A DNA stretch of 64,000 nucleotides from positions 682,001 through 746,000 of the forward strand of contig NZ_SMTG01000002.1 of assembly GCF_004358165.1 (NCBI RefSeq), written 5' to 3'. Each line of letters opens with the position of its first letter. Position 1 is the stretch's first letter. The notes under the pieces are model-generated. The model was not told where the DNA came from, did no database searches, and was given only the letters and a program-made list of their open reading frames with translations. A program made the translations under genes and the position numbers. This DNA is from Luteimonas terrae (GTDB taxonomy: Bacteria > Pseudomonadota > Gammaproteobacteria > Xanthomonadales > Xanthomonadaceae). Positions 23,092-32,440 of the stretch are shown in pieces.

Positions 23092-25173
23092 TCACTCGAA
23101 GTCGTAATGCATGCCCGGGCCGGCGGCGGCCAGGAAGTTGCCCTGCACGTAGTCGATGTCGGCACCGAACAGGATCGACATGCTCGCCGCGTCCTGCACG
23201 AACTCGGCGATCGTGCGGATGCCGACCTGGCGTGCGCGTCGCGCGATCTCGCCGATGCGTTCCTGGTTCTCCGCATTGCCCGGCAAGTCGTCGGTAAAGC
23301 TGCGATCGAGCTTGAGCAGGTGCGGCTGCAGATGGCTCAGCAGCTGGAAGGAATCGAGACCCACGCCGAACTGTTCCAGCGCGAAACGCCCGTCGAAGCC
23401 GGCGATACGCGCGGCAAAGGCCTGCGTCGCCTTGAGATGGGTGAACACCTTCGATTCGGGCAACTGCAGCACCAGGTACTCGCCGGGCACCTCGTGGGCG
23501 GCGAGCTGCTCGCCCACGAAATCCGCAAACGCGTTGCCGTCCAGCGAGGCCTGGCTGACCTTGACCAGCAGCGTGGTCGGCTGGCCGGCGCGCAGGCGCT
23601 GGGCGATCGCGGCGATCGCGCGTCCGGCGACGTAGCGATCGATCTCGCCGAGCATGCCGTTGTCTTCGGCGATCTGCAGGAAGGTGCCGGGCGCGATCAG
23701 TTCACCATCGCCGTTGTCGAGGCGCAGCAGGATCTCGTAGACCGCGGCGTTGTCGCCCTGCAGGTTGATGACCGGCTGGTAATGCAGCACGAAACCGTCG
23801 TTGTCGAGTGCGCCGCGCAGGCGCGCGACCCAGGCCTCGATGCGTTCCTGTTCGACCCGGTCGACCGCGCTCGGATCGAAGACCTCGCAGCGGTTGCCAC
23901 CCGAGCCGGACACCGATTCGAGTGCGGCACTGGCCCGCCCCAGCACCTGGGCGACGTTCGCGATCTTCTCGCCGACCTGGACGCCGCCGATGCTCACGGT
24001 GATGACGCTGGAGCGCTCGCCGATCTCGAACACATGGTCCGCGAAGCCGGCGCGGATTCGCTCGGCGGTGTCCACGGTCGCGTGGTAGTCGTGGCCGCGC
24101 AGCAGCACCGCGAGCGTGTGGCCGCCGTAGCGCGCGACCGTCGCGTCTTCGCCGACCAGCGATTCAAGGCGCTCGGCCGTGGCCGCGAGCAGATCGTCGG
24201 CGTGGTGGAGGCCGATGTCGGCCAGCAGCTGCTGCTGATGGTCGGGTTCGAGCATCAGGAAGCCGTACTGGCTGTCGGACTGCGCCGCATCGTCGACCGC
24301 ATCCTCGATCGCACGCAGGAAGGTCGGGCGGTTCAGCAGGCCGGTCACCTGGTCGCGGTTGCGCAGTTCGGCCAGTTCCAGCACGAGATCGGAATCGATT
24401 TCCTCGCGGCGGCGGAAGATCACCTGCAGGCAGGGTTCGCCCTCGTACTGCGCGGTCGCGAATTCCATCGACGCCGGAAACGCCTTGCCGTCGATGTCGC
24501 GCGCCTCGATCTCATGCCGGGGCGGTGGCGGCTCGCCCTTGCTCATCGACTTGAGCAGCGCCTTGAAGGACTCCACGTGCTGCGGCCCGACCATGTCCAG
24601 CAGCGAGATGCCTTCGATGTCCTCGAAGCTCTCGTAGCCGAACATTTCCAGATACGCCGCGTTGGCGCGGATGTGCATGCCCTCGTGGATGTAGGCGATC
24701 GGGTCGCGCGAAGAATCGATCAGCGCGTCGCAACGGCGCTCGGTCTCACGCACGCGCGCTTCGAGGCGGCGCAGGCCGCGGCGGGCGTCACGATCGGCCC
24801 AAGCGTCGCGCACGCAGGCCAGCAGTTGCTGCGGCGCGTGGCGCAGGGCGACGGCGCGTGCGCCGGACTGGATGGCGTCGACGTAGTCGGCTTCGACCAG
24901 CGCATCGACCAGCGCGATCACCGGCAGGTCGCGGCCGCTGTCGGCGATGCGCTGCATGACCTGTGCGAACGGGAGCGCGGTCGCGTTGCGGGCGGCGATG
25001 ACCACGTCCGGCGACTGGCTGCCGATGATGCGACCCAGATCCTCGTCCGATTCGGGCCGCAAGGGCCGCACCGCGATGCCGGCATTCCGCAGTCCGCTGG
25101 CCAGTGCCTCGGCATCCTCGACGCGGTCGTCGACGATCAGCAGGCGCAGGGCGGTGTCGGCTTTTGTCGACAT
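23092..25173 (-). CDS. fimX: FimX-like REC-PAS-degenerate GGDEF-EAL protein
   Basis: The 693-aa soluble protein has a receiver-like N-terminus (LLIVDDRVEDAEAL), a PAS domain (about 150-270: DSSRDPIAYIHEG, ANAAYLEMFGYES), a GGDEF-type domain whose catalytic motif is replaced by RYGGHTLAVLL, and an EAL-type domain whose signature reads EILLRL. Both catalytic sites are therefore degenerate, as in FimX, which binds c-di-GMP through the EAL fold and acts with PilZ and PilB in type IV pilus assembly. Length and domain order match Xanthomonas FimX (about 690 aa). Enzymatic inactivity is inferred from the motifs. It sits just downstream of epmB on the same strand, 24 bases apart. Confidence 0.85.
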   Translation of the reverse strand: MSTKADTALRLLIVDDRVEDAEALASGLRNAGIAVRPLRPESDEDLGRIIGSQSPDVVIAARNATALPFAQVMQRIADSGRDLPVIALVDALVEADYVDAIQSGARAVALRHAPQQLLACVRDAWADRDARRGLRRLEARVRETERRCDALIDSSRDPIAYIHEGMHIRANAAYLEMFGYESFEDIEGISLLDMVGPQHVESFKALLKSMSKGEPPPPRHEIEARDIDGKAFPASMEFATAQYEGEPCLQVIFRRREEIDSDLVLELAELRNRDQVTGLLNRPTFLRAIEDAVDDAAQSDSQYGFLMLEPDHQQQLLADIGLHHADDLLAATAERLESLVGEDATVARYGGHTLAVLLRGHDYHATVDTAERIRAGFADHVFEIGERSSVITVSIGGVQVGEKIANVAQVLGRASAALESVSGSGGNRCEVFDPSAVDRVEQERIEAWVARLRGALDNDGFVLHYQPVINLQGDNAAVYEILLRLDNGDGELIAPGTFLQIAEDNGMLGEIDRYVAGRAIAAIAQRLRAGQPTTLLVKVSQASLDGNAFADFVGEQLAAHEVPGEYLVLQLPESKVFTHLKATQAFAARIAGFDGRFALEQFGVGLDSFQLLSHLQPHLLKLDRSFTDDLPGNAENQERIGEIARRARQVGIRTIAEFVQDAASMSILFGADIDYVQGNFLAAAGPGMHYDFE

Positions 25174-25197
25174 GCGGGTCTCCGTGGGCAGACCGCC

Positions 25198-26241
25198 TTA
25201 TGCCATGGAGGGGGTGATCCGTCCATCGCCTGTCGGGAGAACTGCGCGCTTGGACGCATCGCCCGCCACTTCGCGCACGAGGCGCGGCACCAGATAGCCG
25301 GACTGGCGTGCGACCAGCGCCGCATGCAGGGCCAGTGCGGTCGCGTCGTCGACCTCGAAATGGGCGGCACCGGCCACGCGGTCGAGCTGGTGGAGGTAGT
25401 AGGGCAGCACGCCGGCGGCGAAGCCGCGTTCGGCCAGCGCGGCCAGCGCGTCGACCGTGTCGTTGACGCCGCGCAGCAGGACGGCCTGGTTCAGCAGCAC
25501 CGCGCCGGCGTCGCGAAGGGCGCGCATCGCCGCGTCGACCGAGGCGTCAAACTCGTTGGCGTGGTTGGCATGGACGACGATCGCGACCGGCCAGGGCAGG
25601 GCGGCGAGCCAGGCGCACAGCTCGTCGTCGACGCGCTCGGGCAGCACGATCGGCAGGCGGGTGTGGATGCGCAGGCGACGCACGTGCGGAATCGAGCGCA
25701 GCGCGTCGGTCAGCTCGGCGAGCTTGGACGTCGCCAGCGACAGCGGGTCGCCACCGGACAGCAGCACTTCCTCGATCGTCGGATCGCCCGCGATCACCGC
25801 CAGCGCCGCGCGCCAGCCGCCGGCCGCCGCGGTCTCCTCGGCATAGGGGAAGTGCCGACGGAAGCAGTAGCGGCAGTTCACCGCGCAGCTGCCGGTCGCC
25901 ACCAGCAGGGCGCGCCCTGCGTACTTGTGGATCACGCCGTGGCCCGCCTTGGCCGCGCCATCGCCGACCGCATCCAGCCCGAATCCCGGCGCGGCCCGCA
26001 GTTCGGCGTCCAGCGGCAGCACCTGGCGCAGCAGCGGGTCGTGCGGGTCGCCATGCCGCATGCGCGCCACGAAGCCGCGCGGCACCCGCAGCGCGAACTG
26101 CACGGCCGCCTCTTCGGACACCGCCAGCGCGGCGTCCTGCAGGCCCAGCAGGGCCAGCAGTTCGCGCGGATCGCGGACGGCCTCGCGCCAGGCCTGCTGC
26201 CAGCGGCGCGGCTGCATCGGAAGGGGGGCTGCGGGTATCAT
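25198..26241 (-). CDS. epmB: EF-P lysine 2,3-aminomutase EpmB (YjeK)
   Basis: EpmB is a radical-SAM enzyme that converts (S)-alpha-lysine to (R)-beta-lysine for modification of EF-P. The 347-aa protein has the cluster motif CAVNCRYCFRRHF (CxxxCxxC), SGGDPLSLATSKL, and the lysine-aminomutase pattern HTRLPIVLPERV. Start ATG 26241 gives MIPAAPLPMQPRRWQQAWR, typical of the family N-terminus; the frame is open much further upstream but that part lies over efp and is not coding. It is divergent from efp, with about 90 bases between, and the pairing supports its assignment. The ligase partner EpmA is not in this window. Confidence 0.94.
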   Translation of the reverse strand: MIPAAPLPMQPRRWQQAWREAVRDPRELLALLGLQDAALAVSEEAAVQFALRVPRGFVARMRHGDPHDPLLRQVLPLDAELRAAPGFGLDAVGDGAAKAGHGVIHKYAGRALLVATGSCAVNCRYCFRRHFPYAEETAAAGGWRAALAVIAGDPTIEEVLLSGGDPLSLATSKLAELTDALRSIPHVRRLRIHTRLPIVLPERVDDELCAWLAALPWPVAIVVHANHANEFDASVDAAMRALRDAGAVLLNQAVLLRGVNDTVDALAALAERGFAAGVLPYYLHQLDRVAGAAHFEVDDATALALHAALVARQSGYLVPRLVREVAGDASKRAVLPTGDGRITPSMA

Positions 26242-26334
26242 GTGCGATTGGATCCAGAAGGCCGTACGCGCGTGTCGCGGGCGGTGAACCCCATATTGTA
26301 GACGCCGGCACGGCCGGCCCAGCAGGAGCGAGCA

Positions 26335-26901
26335 ATGGCCAGTTACGGCATGAACGACGTCAAGAACGGCCAGAAGATCCTGGTCAACAACGAGCCGTGC
26401 GTCATCACCGACACCGAATACGTGAAGCCGGGCAAGGGCCAGGCGTTTACGCGCATGAAGTACCGCAACATCAAGAGCGGCCGCGTCGTCGAGCTGACGA
26501 TGAAAGCAACCGACTCGGTGGAAGTGGCCGATGTCATGGACACCGACATGCAGTTTCTCTACGCCGACGGCGAGTACTGGCACTTCATGAACCAGGAGTC
26601 CTTCGAGCAGGTCCAGGCCGACAAGGCCGGCATGGGCGGCGCCGAGAAGTGGCTCAAGGGCGAAGAGCTGTGCGTGGTCACGCTGTGGAACGGCACGCCG
26701 ATCGCCGTGCAGCCGCCGAATTTCGTCGAACTGCAGATCACCGAGACCGACCCGGGCGTCAAGGGCGACACGGCCGGCACTGGCGGCAAGCCGGCGACGC
26801 TGGAAACCGGCGCCGTGGTGCGCGTGCCGCTTTTCGTCGCCCAGGAAGAAGTGATCAAGGTCGACACGCGTTCGGGCGAGTACGTCAGCCGCGTCAAGTG
26901 A
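26335..26901 (+). CDS. efp: Elongation factor P
   Basis: EF-P relieves ribosome stalling at polyproline stretches. The 188-aa product has the three beta-barrel domains, with the modifiable Lys34 in the loop KPGKGQA near the N-terminus and the C-terminal signature [12 protein letters not shown] lysine at position 34 together with the divergent epmB implies beta-lysylation rather than rhamnosylation. The ATG is preceded by GGAGCGAGCA. The stop overlaps the neighbourhood of a dispersed palindromic repeat just downstream. Confidence 0.97.
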   Translation: MASYGMNDVKNGQKILVNNEPCVITDTEYVKPGKGQAFTRMKYRNIKSGRVVELTMKATDSVEVADVMDTDMQFLYADGEYWHFMNQESFEQVQADKAGMGGAEKWLKGEELCVVTLWNGTPIAVQPPNFVELQITETDPGVKGDTAGTGGKPATLETGAVVRVPLFVAQEEVIKVDTRSGEYVSRVK

Positions 26902-26945
26902 TTGATCCGCAGCGAAATCGCAGAGCGATTTGCGTCGCGGATCCA

Positions 26946-26970
26946 TCATCCCTGCGTGGGCAGGGATCCA
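26946..26970 (+). repeat. Dispersed palindromic repeat, copy 1
   Basis: TCATCCCTGC ... GCAGGGATCCA is a 25-bp imperfect palindrome of the same family as copies at 32322 and 42071. It lies directly after efp and abuts the GTG proposed as start of the next gene. Confidence 0.6.
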
Positions 26971-27813
26971 GTGCCTGTGTGTAATGCGCCAGCCCGCTGG
27001 CGCCGCCGGGCAGGCGCGCTCGCGCTCCTGTCCGCGGTTGCAGGCGCTGCCGTGGCGGACGACGCGTCGCCGCGTGACGCCTGTCCGCTGCAGACCATCT
27101 TTGCCTTGAGCGAGGCTGGTCTGTTGCCGGCGGGTGACGATGCGCCCATCGTGGCCCAGGCCTGCCGGGTCTGGCCCTACGACGCCTCGCTCGCGCTGGC
27201 GGCGGTGGCCTATCCGATGCCGGGGTCGGACAGGATCGGCGAGCGCCAGTTGCGGCTGGTCGTCGCGATGCTGGGCGCCGAGGATGCGCGACTGCTGGCC
27301 GTGCACGAGACCGACCTCGCCGAAGACGCCGCGTTCGCGCTGACCGGCGACGGTCTGCTGCTGGATACGGCGCGTTATGACCTGGCCAAGGGCGTCCGTG
27401 CCTTCGGCGTGGTGCTGCGCAGTGCCGCGCCCGGCCCGAGTTGTCCGGATGGACGCGCCAACGACGAGATGACGCTCTACGTCCGCGAAGGCGAGACGCT
27501 GCGGCCGGTCTTTACCTCCAACCTCGATTTCTGGGCGCGCGTCGAGGGCGAACCCTGCAGCTGGGCGCCGGGCCAGCGTCTGGTGACCGAGGAAGCGCGC
27601 TTCACCATCGCCGTGCAGCCGACCGCCCACCACGGCTTCGCCGATCTGCGCGTGCAGTCCAACGTGGCGCGTACCGAGACCGTGACCGGCAGCGATCGCG
27701 AGACGTCGTCGCAACGGCGCGACAGTCGCGTGCTGCGCTACGACGGGTCGCGGTACGACACGAGCGCGCTGCAGAATGGCTTTTTCTGGACCCAGGCCCC
27801 ATCGGACGAATGA
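26971..27813 (+). CDS. Secreted protein of unknown function
   Basis: From GTG 26971 the product is 280 aa, with a probable signal peptide (RWRRRAGALALLSAVAGAAVA followed by DDAS, core RRAGALALLSAVAGAAVA). The mature part is about 250 residues with Cys-containing motifs DACPLQTIFAL, AQACRVWPYD and GPSCPDGRAND, which suggest disulfides in the periplasm. No domain was recognised. The frame is open back to a TTG at 26902, but that stretch covers the palindromic repeat, so the later start is preferred; GTG 26977 is also possible. Its stop overlaps the start of the deaminase gene (ATGA), implying coupled translation. Confidence 0.65.
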   Translation: MPVCNAPARWRRRAGALALLSAVAGAAVADDASPRDACPLQTIFALSEAGLLPAGDDAPIVAQACRVWPYDASLALAAVAYPMPGSDRIGERQLRLVVAMLGAEDARLLAVHETDLAEDAAFALTGDGLLLDTARYDLAKGVRAFGVVLRSAAPGPSCPDGRANDEMTLYVREGETLRPVFTSNLDFWARVEGEPCSWAPGQRLVTEEARFTIAVQPTAHHGFADLRVQSNVARTETVTGSDRETSSQRRDSRVLRYDGSRYDTSALQNGFFWTQAPSDE

Positions 27814-29159
27814 GCATGCATGAAGGTGTCCCCCAGACCATCGACCTGCTGATCGAAGCCGCGCACGTGGTACCGGTCGAACCGCATGCGGTCGTGCTCG
27901 ACGACCACGCGGTCGCCGTGCATCGCGGCGAGATCGTCGCGGTGCTGCCGATCGCCGAGGCGCGCCAGAAGTTCGCGCCGGTCGAAACCGTGTCGCGCCC
28001 GCACTCGGCGGTGTTGCCGGGCCTGGTCAATGCACACACGCATAATCCGATGACGCTGCTCCGCGGCATCGCCGACGACTTGCCGTTGAAGGTCTGGTTG
28101 CAGGAGCACATCTGGCCGATCGAAGGCGCCGTCATCGGGCCGGAGTTCGTCGCCGACGGCATCACCCTTGCGCTGGCCGAGATGATTCGCGGCGGCACCA
28201 CCTGCGTCAACGAGAACTACTTCTTCCCCGACGTGCAGGCCGCGGTCTACAAGCGCCACGGCTTCCGCGCGCGCATCGGCCTGCCGGTCATCGATTTCCC
28301 GACCGCGTGGGCGAAAAGCGACGACGAGTACTTCGAGCGTGCCGGCGAAGTGCATGACCAGTGGCGCGACGATCCGCTGATCGCAATGGCCTTCGCGCCG
28401 CATGCGCCGTATACGGTCAACGACGCGAATTTCGAGCGCGTGCGCATGCTCGCCGACCAGCTCGATCTGCCGGTGCATCTGCACCTGCACGAGACCGCGC
28501 AGGAAGTGCAGCAGTCGATCGAGCAGTACGGCCAGCGGCCGATCGCGCGTCTCGATCGCCTGGGCCTGGTCAACGACCGCCTGATCGCGGTGCACATGAC
28601 CCAGCTCACCGAGGGCGAGATCCACCTGTGCGCCGAGCGTGGCGTCAGCGTGGTGCATTGTCCCGAGTCCAACCTCAAGCTGGCCTCGGGCTTCTGCCCG
28701 GCCTGCGCGCTGGAACGTGCGGGCGTGACCATTGCCATCGGCACCGATGGCGTGGCCAGCAACAATGATCTCGACATGTTCGGCGAGACCCGCACCGCGG
28801 CCATCCTGGCCAAGGCGGTCGCCAACGACGCCGCCGGTTTCGATGCCTTTACCGCACTGCGGGCGGCCACGCTGGGCGGCGCGAAGGCGATCGGCTTCGG
28901 CGAGCGCATAGGCTCGATCGAACCGGGCAAGCAGGCCGATCTGGTCTGCGTGGACCTGTCGCCGCTGGAAACCCAGCCCCTGCACCACGTGGTCTCGCAG
29001 CTGGTCTACGCGACCGGGCGACACCAGGTGAGCGATGTCTGGATCGCCGGCCAGCCGAAGCTGCGATCGCGCACCCTGGTCGGCTTCGACGTCGACGCCA
29101 TCACCGCGAATGCGCGCCAATGGCGCGACCGCATCTCAAGTCTGCGCACGGGCGCATGA
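27810..29159 (+). CDS. mtaD: 5-methylthioadenosine/S-adenosylhomocysteine deaminase-like amidohydrolase (TRZ/ATZ family)
   Basis: The 449-aa cytoplasmic metal-dependent hydrolase has the amidohydrolase motifs [18 protein letters not shown] (metal-binding HxH), [26 protein letters not shown] and [11 protein letters not shown], characteristic of the MtaD/SsnA group that deaminates MTA, SAH or related adenosines. Exact substrate is inferred from family. Start ATG 27810 overlaps the stop of the preceding gene. It precedes ubiG by 10 bases; this mtaD-ubiG-gph arrangement links SAM by-product recycling with a SAM-dependent methyltransferase, and it recurs in gammaproteobacteria. Confidence 0.88.
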   Translation: MSMHEGVPQTIDLLIEAAHVVPVEPHAVVLDDHAVAVHRGEIVAVLPIAEARQKFAPVETVSRPHSAVLPGLVNAHTHNPMTLLRGIADDLPLKVWLQEHIWPIEGAVIGPEFVADGITLALAEMIRGGTTCVNENYFFPDVQAAVYKRHGFRARIGLPVIDFPTAWAKSDDEYFERAGEVHDQWRDDPLIAMAFAPHAPYTVNDANFERVRMLADQLDLPVHLHLHETAQEVQQSIEQYGQRPIARLDRLGLVNDRLIAVHMTQLTEGEIHLCAERGVSVVHCPESNLKLASGFCPACALERAGVTIAIGTDGVASNNDLDMFGETRTAAILAKAVANDAAGFDAFTALRAATLGGAKAIGFGERIGSIEPGKQADLVCVDLSPLETQPLHHVVSQLVYATGRHQVSDVWIAGQPKLRSRTLVGFDVDAITANARQWRDRISSLRTGA

Positions 29160-29169
29160 GGCCGAACGA

Positions 29170-29880
29170 ATGAACGCTCCCCGCGACAACTTCCACCAGG
29201 TCGAACTCGACAAGTTCGGCGCGCTCGCCAACCGCTGGTGGGATGCCGACGGCCCGCAGAAGGCGCTGCATGCGCTCAATCCGGTGCGTCTGGACTACGT
29301 GCGCGAGCGTGCACGGCTCGACGACATGCGCGTGCTCGATGTCGGCTGCGGCGGCGGTCTGCTGAGCGAGGCGATGGCGCAGCGCAATGCGCGCGTGACC
29401 GCGATCGATCTGGCCGAGGATCTGGTCAAGGTCGCCAAGCTCCATGGCCTCGAAAGCGGCGTGCAGGTCGACTACCGCGTGCAGGCGGTCGAGGCGCTGG
29501 CGGCCGAGCAGCCGGGCAGCTTCGATGTCGTGACCTGCATGGAGATGCTCGAGCACGTGCCGGACCCGGCGGCGATCCTGCAGGCATGCGCCACACTGCT
29601 CAAGCCGGGCGGCAGCCTGTTCGTATCCACGCTCAACCGCACGCCGGCCGCGTTCGCATTGGCGATCGTCGGCGCCGAGTACGTCGCGCGTCTGCTCCCG
29701 CGCGGCACGCACCAGTACGCGTCCTTCATCAAGCCGTCCGAACTCGGCGGCTGGCTGCGCGTGGCGGGTCTGGACCTGCAGGACGTCACCGGCCTGATGT
29801 ACGAGCCGTGGCGCAACGGCGCGCGCCTGATTCCGCGTACCGACGTGAACTACCTCGCCTGGGCGAAGAAGCCGCAGTGA
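29170..29880 (+). CDS. ubiG: Ubiquinone biosynthesis O-methyltransferase UbiG
   Basis: UbiG performs both O-methylations of the ubiquinone ring. The 236-aa product has the N-terminal signature [23 protein letters not shown]-binding motif [13 protein letters not shown], the post-I motif [10 protein letters not shown] and the [10 protein letters not shown] segment. ATG 29170 gives the expected short N-terminus. The 3' end overlaps the GTG start of the next gene (GTGA). SAH produced here could be cleared by the upstream deaminase. Confidence 0.95.
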   Translation: MNAPRDNFHQVELDKFGALANRWWDADGPQKALHALNPVRLDYVRERARLDDMRVLDVGCGGGLLSEAMAQRNARVTAIDLAEDLVKVAKLHGLESGVQVDYRVQAVEALAAEQPGSFDVVTCMEMLEHVPDPAAILQACATLLKPGGSLFVSTLNRTPAAFALAIVGAEYVARLLPRGTHQYASFIKPSELGGWLRVAGLDLQDVTGLMYEPWRNGARLIPRTDVNYLAWAKKPQ

Positions 29881-30560
29881 GCACGCCGTCCGTCCGCACC
29901 GCGTTTCCTGTCGGTGCGCTGTTCGATCTCGACGGCACGCTGCTCGACAGCGCGCCGGACATGCTCGCCACCGTCAACCGCATGCGGGCCGATCGTGGCC
30001 GGCCGCCGCTGGCGCTGTCCGACATCCGCCCGGTCGTCTCGCGCGGCGCGCGGGCGATGGCCGCGGTCGCGTTTCCCGACCTCGATGCCGAGAGCGTCGT
30101 CGCACTGGTGCCCGAATTCCTGGCGGTCTACGCCGAGGAGCTGGGTCGCCACAGCCTGCTGTTCGACGGCGTCGAACCGATGCTGGCCGGGCTCGAGGCT
30201 GCCGGTACGCGCTGGGGCATCGTGACCAACAAGCCCGAATATCTGGCCGCGCGCATCCTGCCGCAGCTCGGCTGGCAGGCCCGCTGCGCGGTGCTGGTCG
30301 GCGGCGACACGCTGGCCGAACGGAAGCCGCATCCGCTGCCGCTGCTGCACGCCGCCGAGGCCATCGGCATCGCGCCGGGCGAGTGTGTCTACGTCGGCGA
30401 CGACGCCCGCGACATCATCGCTGCGCGCGCGGCCGGCATGCCGTCGATCGTCGCGCTGTGGGGCTATCGACTCGACGACGACGATCCGGTCGCCTGGCAG
30501 GGCGACGTGATGCATGCGTCCGTCGACGCCCTGTTCGAACCTGCCGGCTGGCCGGCGTGA
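29877..30560 (+). CDS. gph: HAD-family phosphatase: phosphoglycolate or N-acetylmuramate-6-phosphate phosphatase (Gph/MupP)
   Basis: The 227-aa HAD hydrolase has motif [15 protein letters not shown], motif II VTNKPE, the motif III lysine in AERKPHP and motif [19 protein letters not shown]. Start is GTG 29877, overlapping the ubiG stop. Position directly after ubiG and the VVSRGARAM motif recall Pseudomonas MupP, which dephosphorylates MurNAc-6-phosphate in cell-wall recycling, whereas general annotation of this family is phosphoglycolate phosphatase. The sequence alone does not decide between them. Its own stop overlaps the next gene's GTG. Confidence 0.85.
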   Translation: MSTPSVRTAFPVGALFDLDGTLLDSAPDMLATVNRMRADRGRPPLALSDIRPVVSRGARAMAAVAFPDLDAESVVALVPEFLAVYAEELGRHSLLFDGVEPMLAGLEAAGTRWGIVTNKPEYLAARILPQLGWQARCAVLVGGDTLAERKPHPLPLLHAAEAIGIAPGECVYVGDDARDIIAARAAGMPSIVALWGYRLDDDDPVAWQGDVMHASVDALFEPAGWPA

Positions 30561-31231
30561 GCGCGGACTTCCGTCCCGGCGACGAGGATTTCGTCGGCAA
30601 GTGGCAGGCGCGCTGGCCCGAATGGCGCATCGGCATGGCGTTCGTGCCGCCTGCGCTGCGCGAGCGCGCGGCGCCGTGGTTCTCGCTGCTCGACGAGTTC
30701 GGCGATGCGGCCTGGGCCGGTATCGATGCGACGCCGGGCCTGGCCAAGCTCGCGTGGTGGCAGGACGAGTTGCAGGGCTGGGCCAAGGGTGCGCGCCGCC
30801 ATCCGTTGGCCACGCAACTGCAGCGCGTCGATGCGCCGTGGCAGACCCTGGCGCTTGCGCTGCGCCTGCTGCCGGCCACGCGCGAGCATCCTGCGGATAC
30901 CGCGCGCAATCTCGCGCAGCTGCAGGACCTGGCGCTCGCGGTCGCGGCCTGCGAGACGAAGCTGTTCGGCGACCGCAGTCCCGACAGCGGCGACGGCCGC
31001 ATCAGCGCCGCCCCGTTGCTTGCCATGCAGGCCTTCGTGCGTGTGGACCAGCCGCTGGCCGCGCATCTGCTCGCTGCATGGCCGCCGCGCGACGGCGGCA
31101 CCCGCCCGCGCCGGATCGCCGATGCGATCGCGCAGTCGCGACTGCGCATCCTCGCGCGCGACGGCGAAAGCCGTCCGGTGCCGGGGCCGCGCGTGCTCTG
31201 GTCGAGTTGGCGCGCCGCGCGTTCGCGCTGA
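30557..31231 (+). CDS. Squalene/phytoene synthase-like protein (short form)
   Basis: The 224-aa product contains a segment resembling trans-isoprenyl diphosphate synthase head-to-head enzymes (LAKLAWWQDELQGWAKG and HPLATQLQ, compare RLAWWREEL..HPV in that family), but the protein is shorter than true synthases (about 280-300 aa) and no pair of DxxxD diphosphate-binding motifs is visible. It may be a non-catalytic relative like NDUFAF6. GTG 30557 overlaps the preceding stop, the third GTGA/ATGA coupling in a row, so it belongs to the ubiG-gph operon. Function is unknown. Confidence 0.6.
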   Translation: MSADFRPGDEDFVGKWQARWPEWRIGMAFVPPALRERAAPWFSLLDEFGDAAWAGIDATPGLAKLAWWQDELQGWAKGARRHPLATQLQRVDAPWQTLALALRLLPATREHPADTARNLAQLQDLALAVAACETKLFGDRSPDSGDGRISAAPLLAMQAFVRVDQPLAAHLLAAWPPRDGGTRPRRIADAIAQSRLRILARDGESRPVPGPRVLWSSWRAARSR

Positions 31232-31364
31232 ACGCAGCATCCCGCGCGGGACGGAGAAACGCAGCGTTGCGGAGGGCACGGCAGGCGAGCCGCTAAACTG
31301 ATGGGCGCGACGGGTGCCTGACGCGCCCGTCCGATCCTGCCTTCGTCTTCCCCACGAGTCCGCC

Positions 31365-32279
31365 TTGAGCACCGCATCGAACACCGACCGCCTTCCCGAC
31401 GTCGCCGGCGACAAGGCCCAGGCTGCACGCCTGCTGGACTGGGTCGGCATGGGCAACATCGCGTTGCCGCTGCGCATCGAAGATGCGAACGGCGGCGCGG
31501 TCACCGTGCCGGCCTCGGCCGACATCGGCGTGAACCTGGTCGATCCCGATGCGCGCGGTATCCACATGTCGCGCCTGTACCTGCACCTGCAGGACGCCCT
31601 GTCGAGCCGCACGCTGGACCGCGCGGCACTGGAGACGGTGTTGCGTGACTGCATCGAGTCGCAGCGCGGCCTGGCCGACCGTGTGCAGCTGACCCTGCGT
31701 TACGGCCAGCTGTTGCGGCGCCCGGCACTCGCCAGCGCGCACAGTGGCTGGAAGACCTATCCGGTCGAAATCGACGCGGTGCTCGGGCCGGCGGGTCTGG
31801 CGCTGACGTTGTCGCTGTCGGTCGAGTATTCGAGCACCTGCCCGGCATCGGCCGCGCTCTCGCGCCAGCTCAATGCCGCGCGCTTCGCCGGCGACTTCAA
31901 CACCGACACCGCCGGCTACGACGCTGTGCGCGACTGGCTCGAATCTCCACGTGGCCTGGCCGCGACCCCCCACGCCCAGCGCAGCCGCGCCGACGTGCGC
32001 CTGGTCCTGGCCGACAGCGTGGACGCCTTTCCGATCCTCGCGATCGTCGATGCGCTGGAACACGCGCTCGGCACGCCGGTGCAGACCGCGGTCAAGCGCG
32101 AGGACGAGCAGGCCTTCGCCAGCCTCAACGCCGAGAACCTGATGTTCTGCGAGGACGCGGCGCGCCGCGTCGCGGCTGCACTGTCGACCGATCCGCGCAT
32201 CGCGTGCTTCGACGCCAAGGTCTCGCATTTCGAGAGCCTGCATGCGCACGACGCGGTGGCGCGGGTGAGCGGGCCTTGA
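31365..32279 (+). CDS. folE2: GTP cyclohydrolase FolE2 (type IB)
   Basis: FolE2 converts GTP to 7,8-dihydroneopterin triphosphate for folate and queuosine synthesis, and can use metals other than zinc. The 304-aa product matches the family: LPDVAGDKAQAARLLDWVGM at the N-terminus, GIHMSRLY, the STCPASAALS metal Cys segment (Cys in SSTCPAS) and HFESLHAHDA at the C-terminus. TTG 31365 is chosen because the conserved LPDVA segment follows within 10 residues; GTG 31314 would add a non-conserved stretch. It is downstream of the ubiG group but separated by 133 bases. Confidence 0.93.
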   Translation: MSTASNTDRLPDVAGDKAQAARLLDWVGMGNIALPLRIEDANGGAVTVPASADIGVNLVDPDARGIHMSRLYLHLQDALSSRTLDRAALETVLRDCIESQRGLADRVQLTLRYGQLLRRPALASAHSGWKTYPVEIDAVLGPAGLALTLSLSVEYSSTCPASAALSRQLNAARFAGDFNTDTAGYDAVRDWLESPRGLAATPHAQRSRADVRLVLADSVDAFPILAIVDALEHALGTPVQTAVKREDEQAFASLNAENLMFCEDAARRVAAALSTDPRIACFDAKVSHFESLHAHDAVARVSGP

Positions 32280-32321
32280 GCAAGTTTGATCGGCGCGAAA
32301 CCTCGAGTCAGCCGATATCAC

Positions 32322-32433
32322 CGTCATCCCGGCGAACGCCGGGATCCAGCGCATTTCATCGCTGTTGACGAGTCGCAGTCACCGGATCCCGGCCTGACCA
32401 GCCACTCGGCTGCTCAAAGCCGCCGGGATGACG
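32322..32433. repeat. Dispersed palindromic repeat, copy 2 (paired element)
   Basis: A complete 28-bp unit at 32322-32349 (CGTCATCCCGGCG / CGCCGGGATCCAG halves) is followed by a second split unit in inverted orientation: GGATCCCGGC at 32384-32393 and GCCGGGATGACG at 32422-32433. The whole resembles a paired REP-like intergenic element between the convergent folE2 and M23-peptidase genes. Confidence 0.65.
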
Positions 32434-32440
32434 TGGAAGC

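Noticed and set aside
23065..26301. Long plus-strand frame over the fimX-like and epmB genes
   Set aside because: It is antisense to two genes with clear domains and has no motif of its own.
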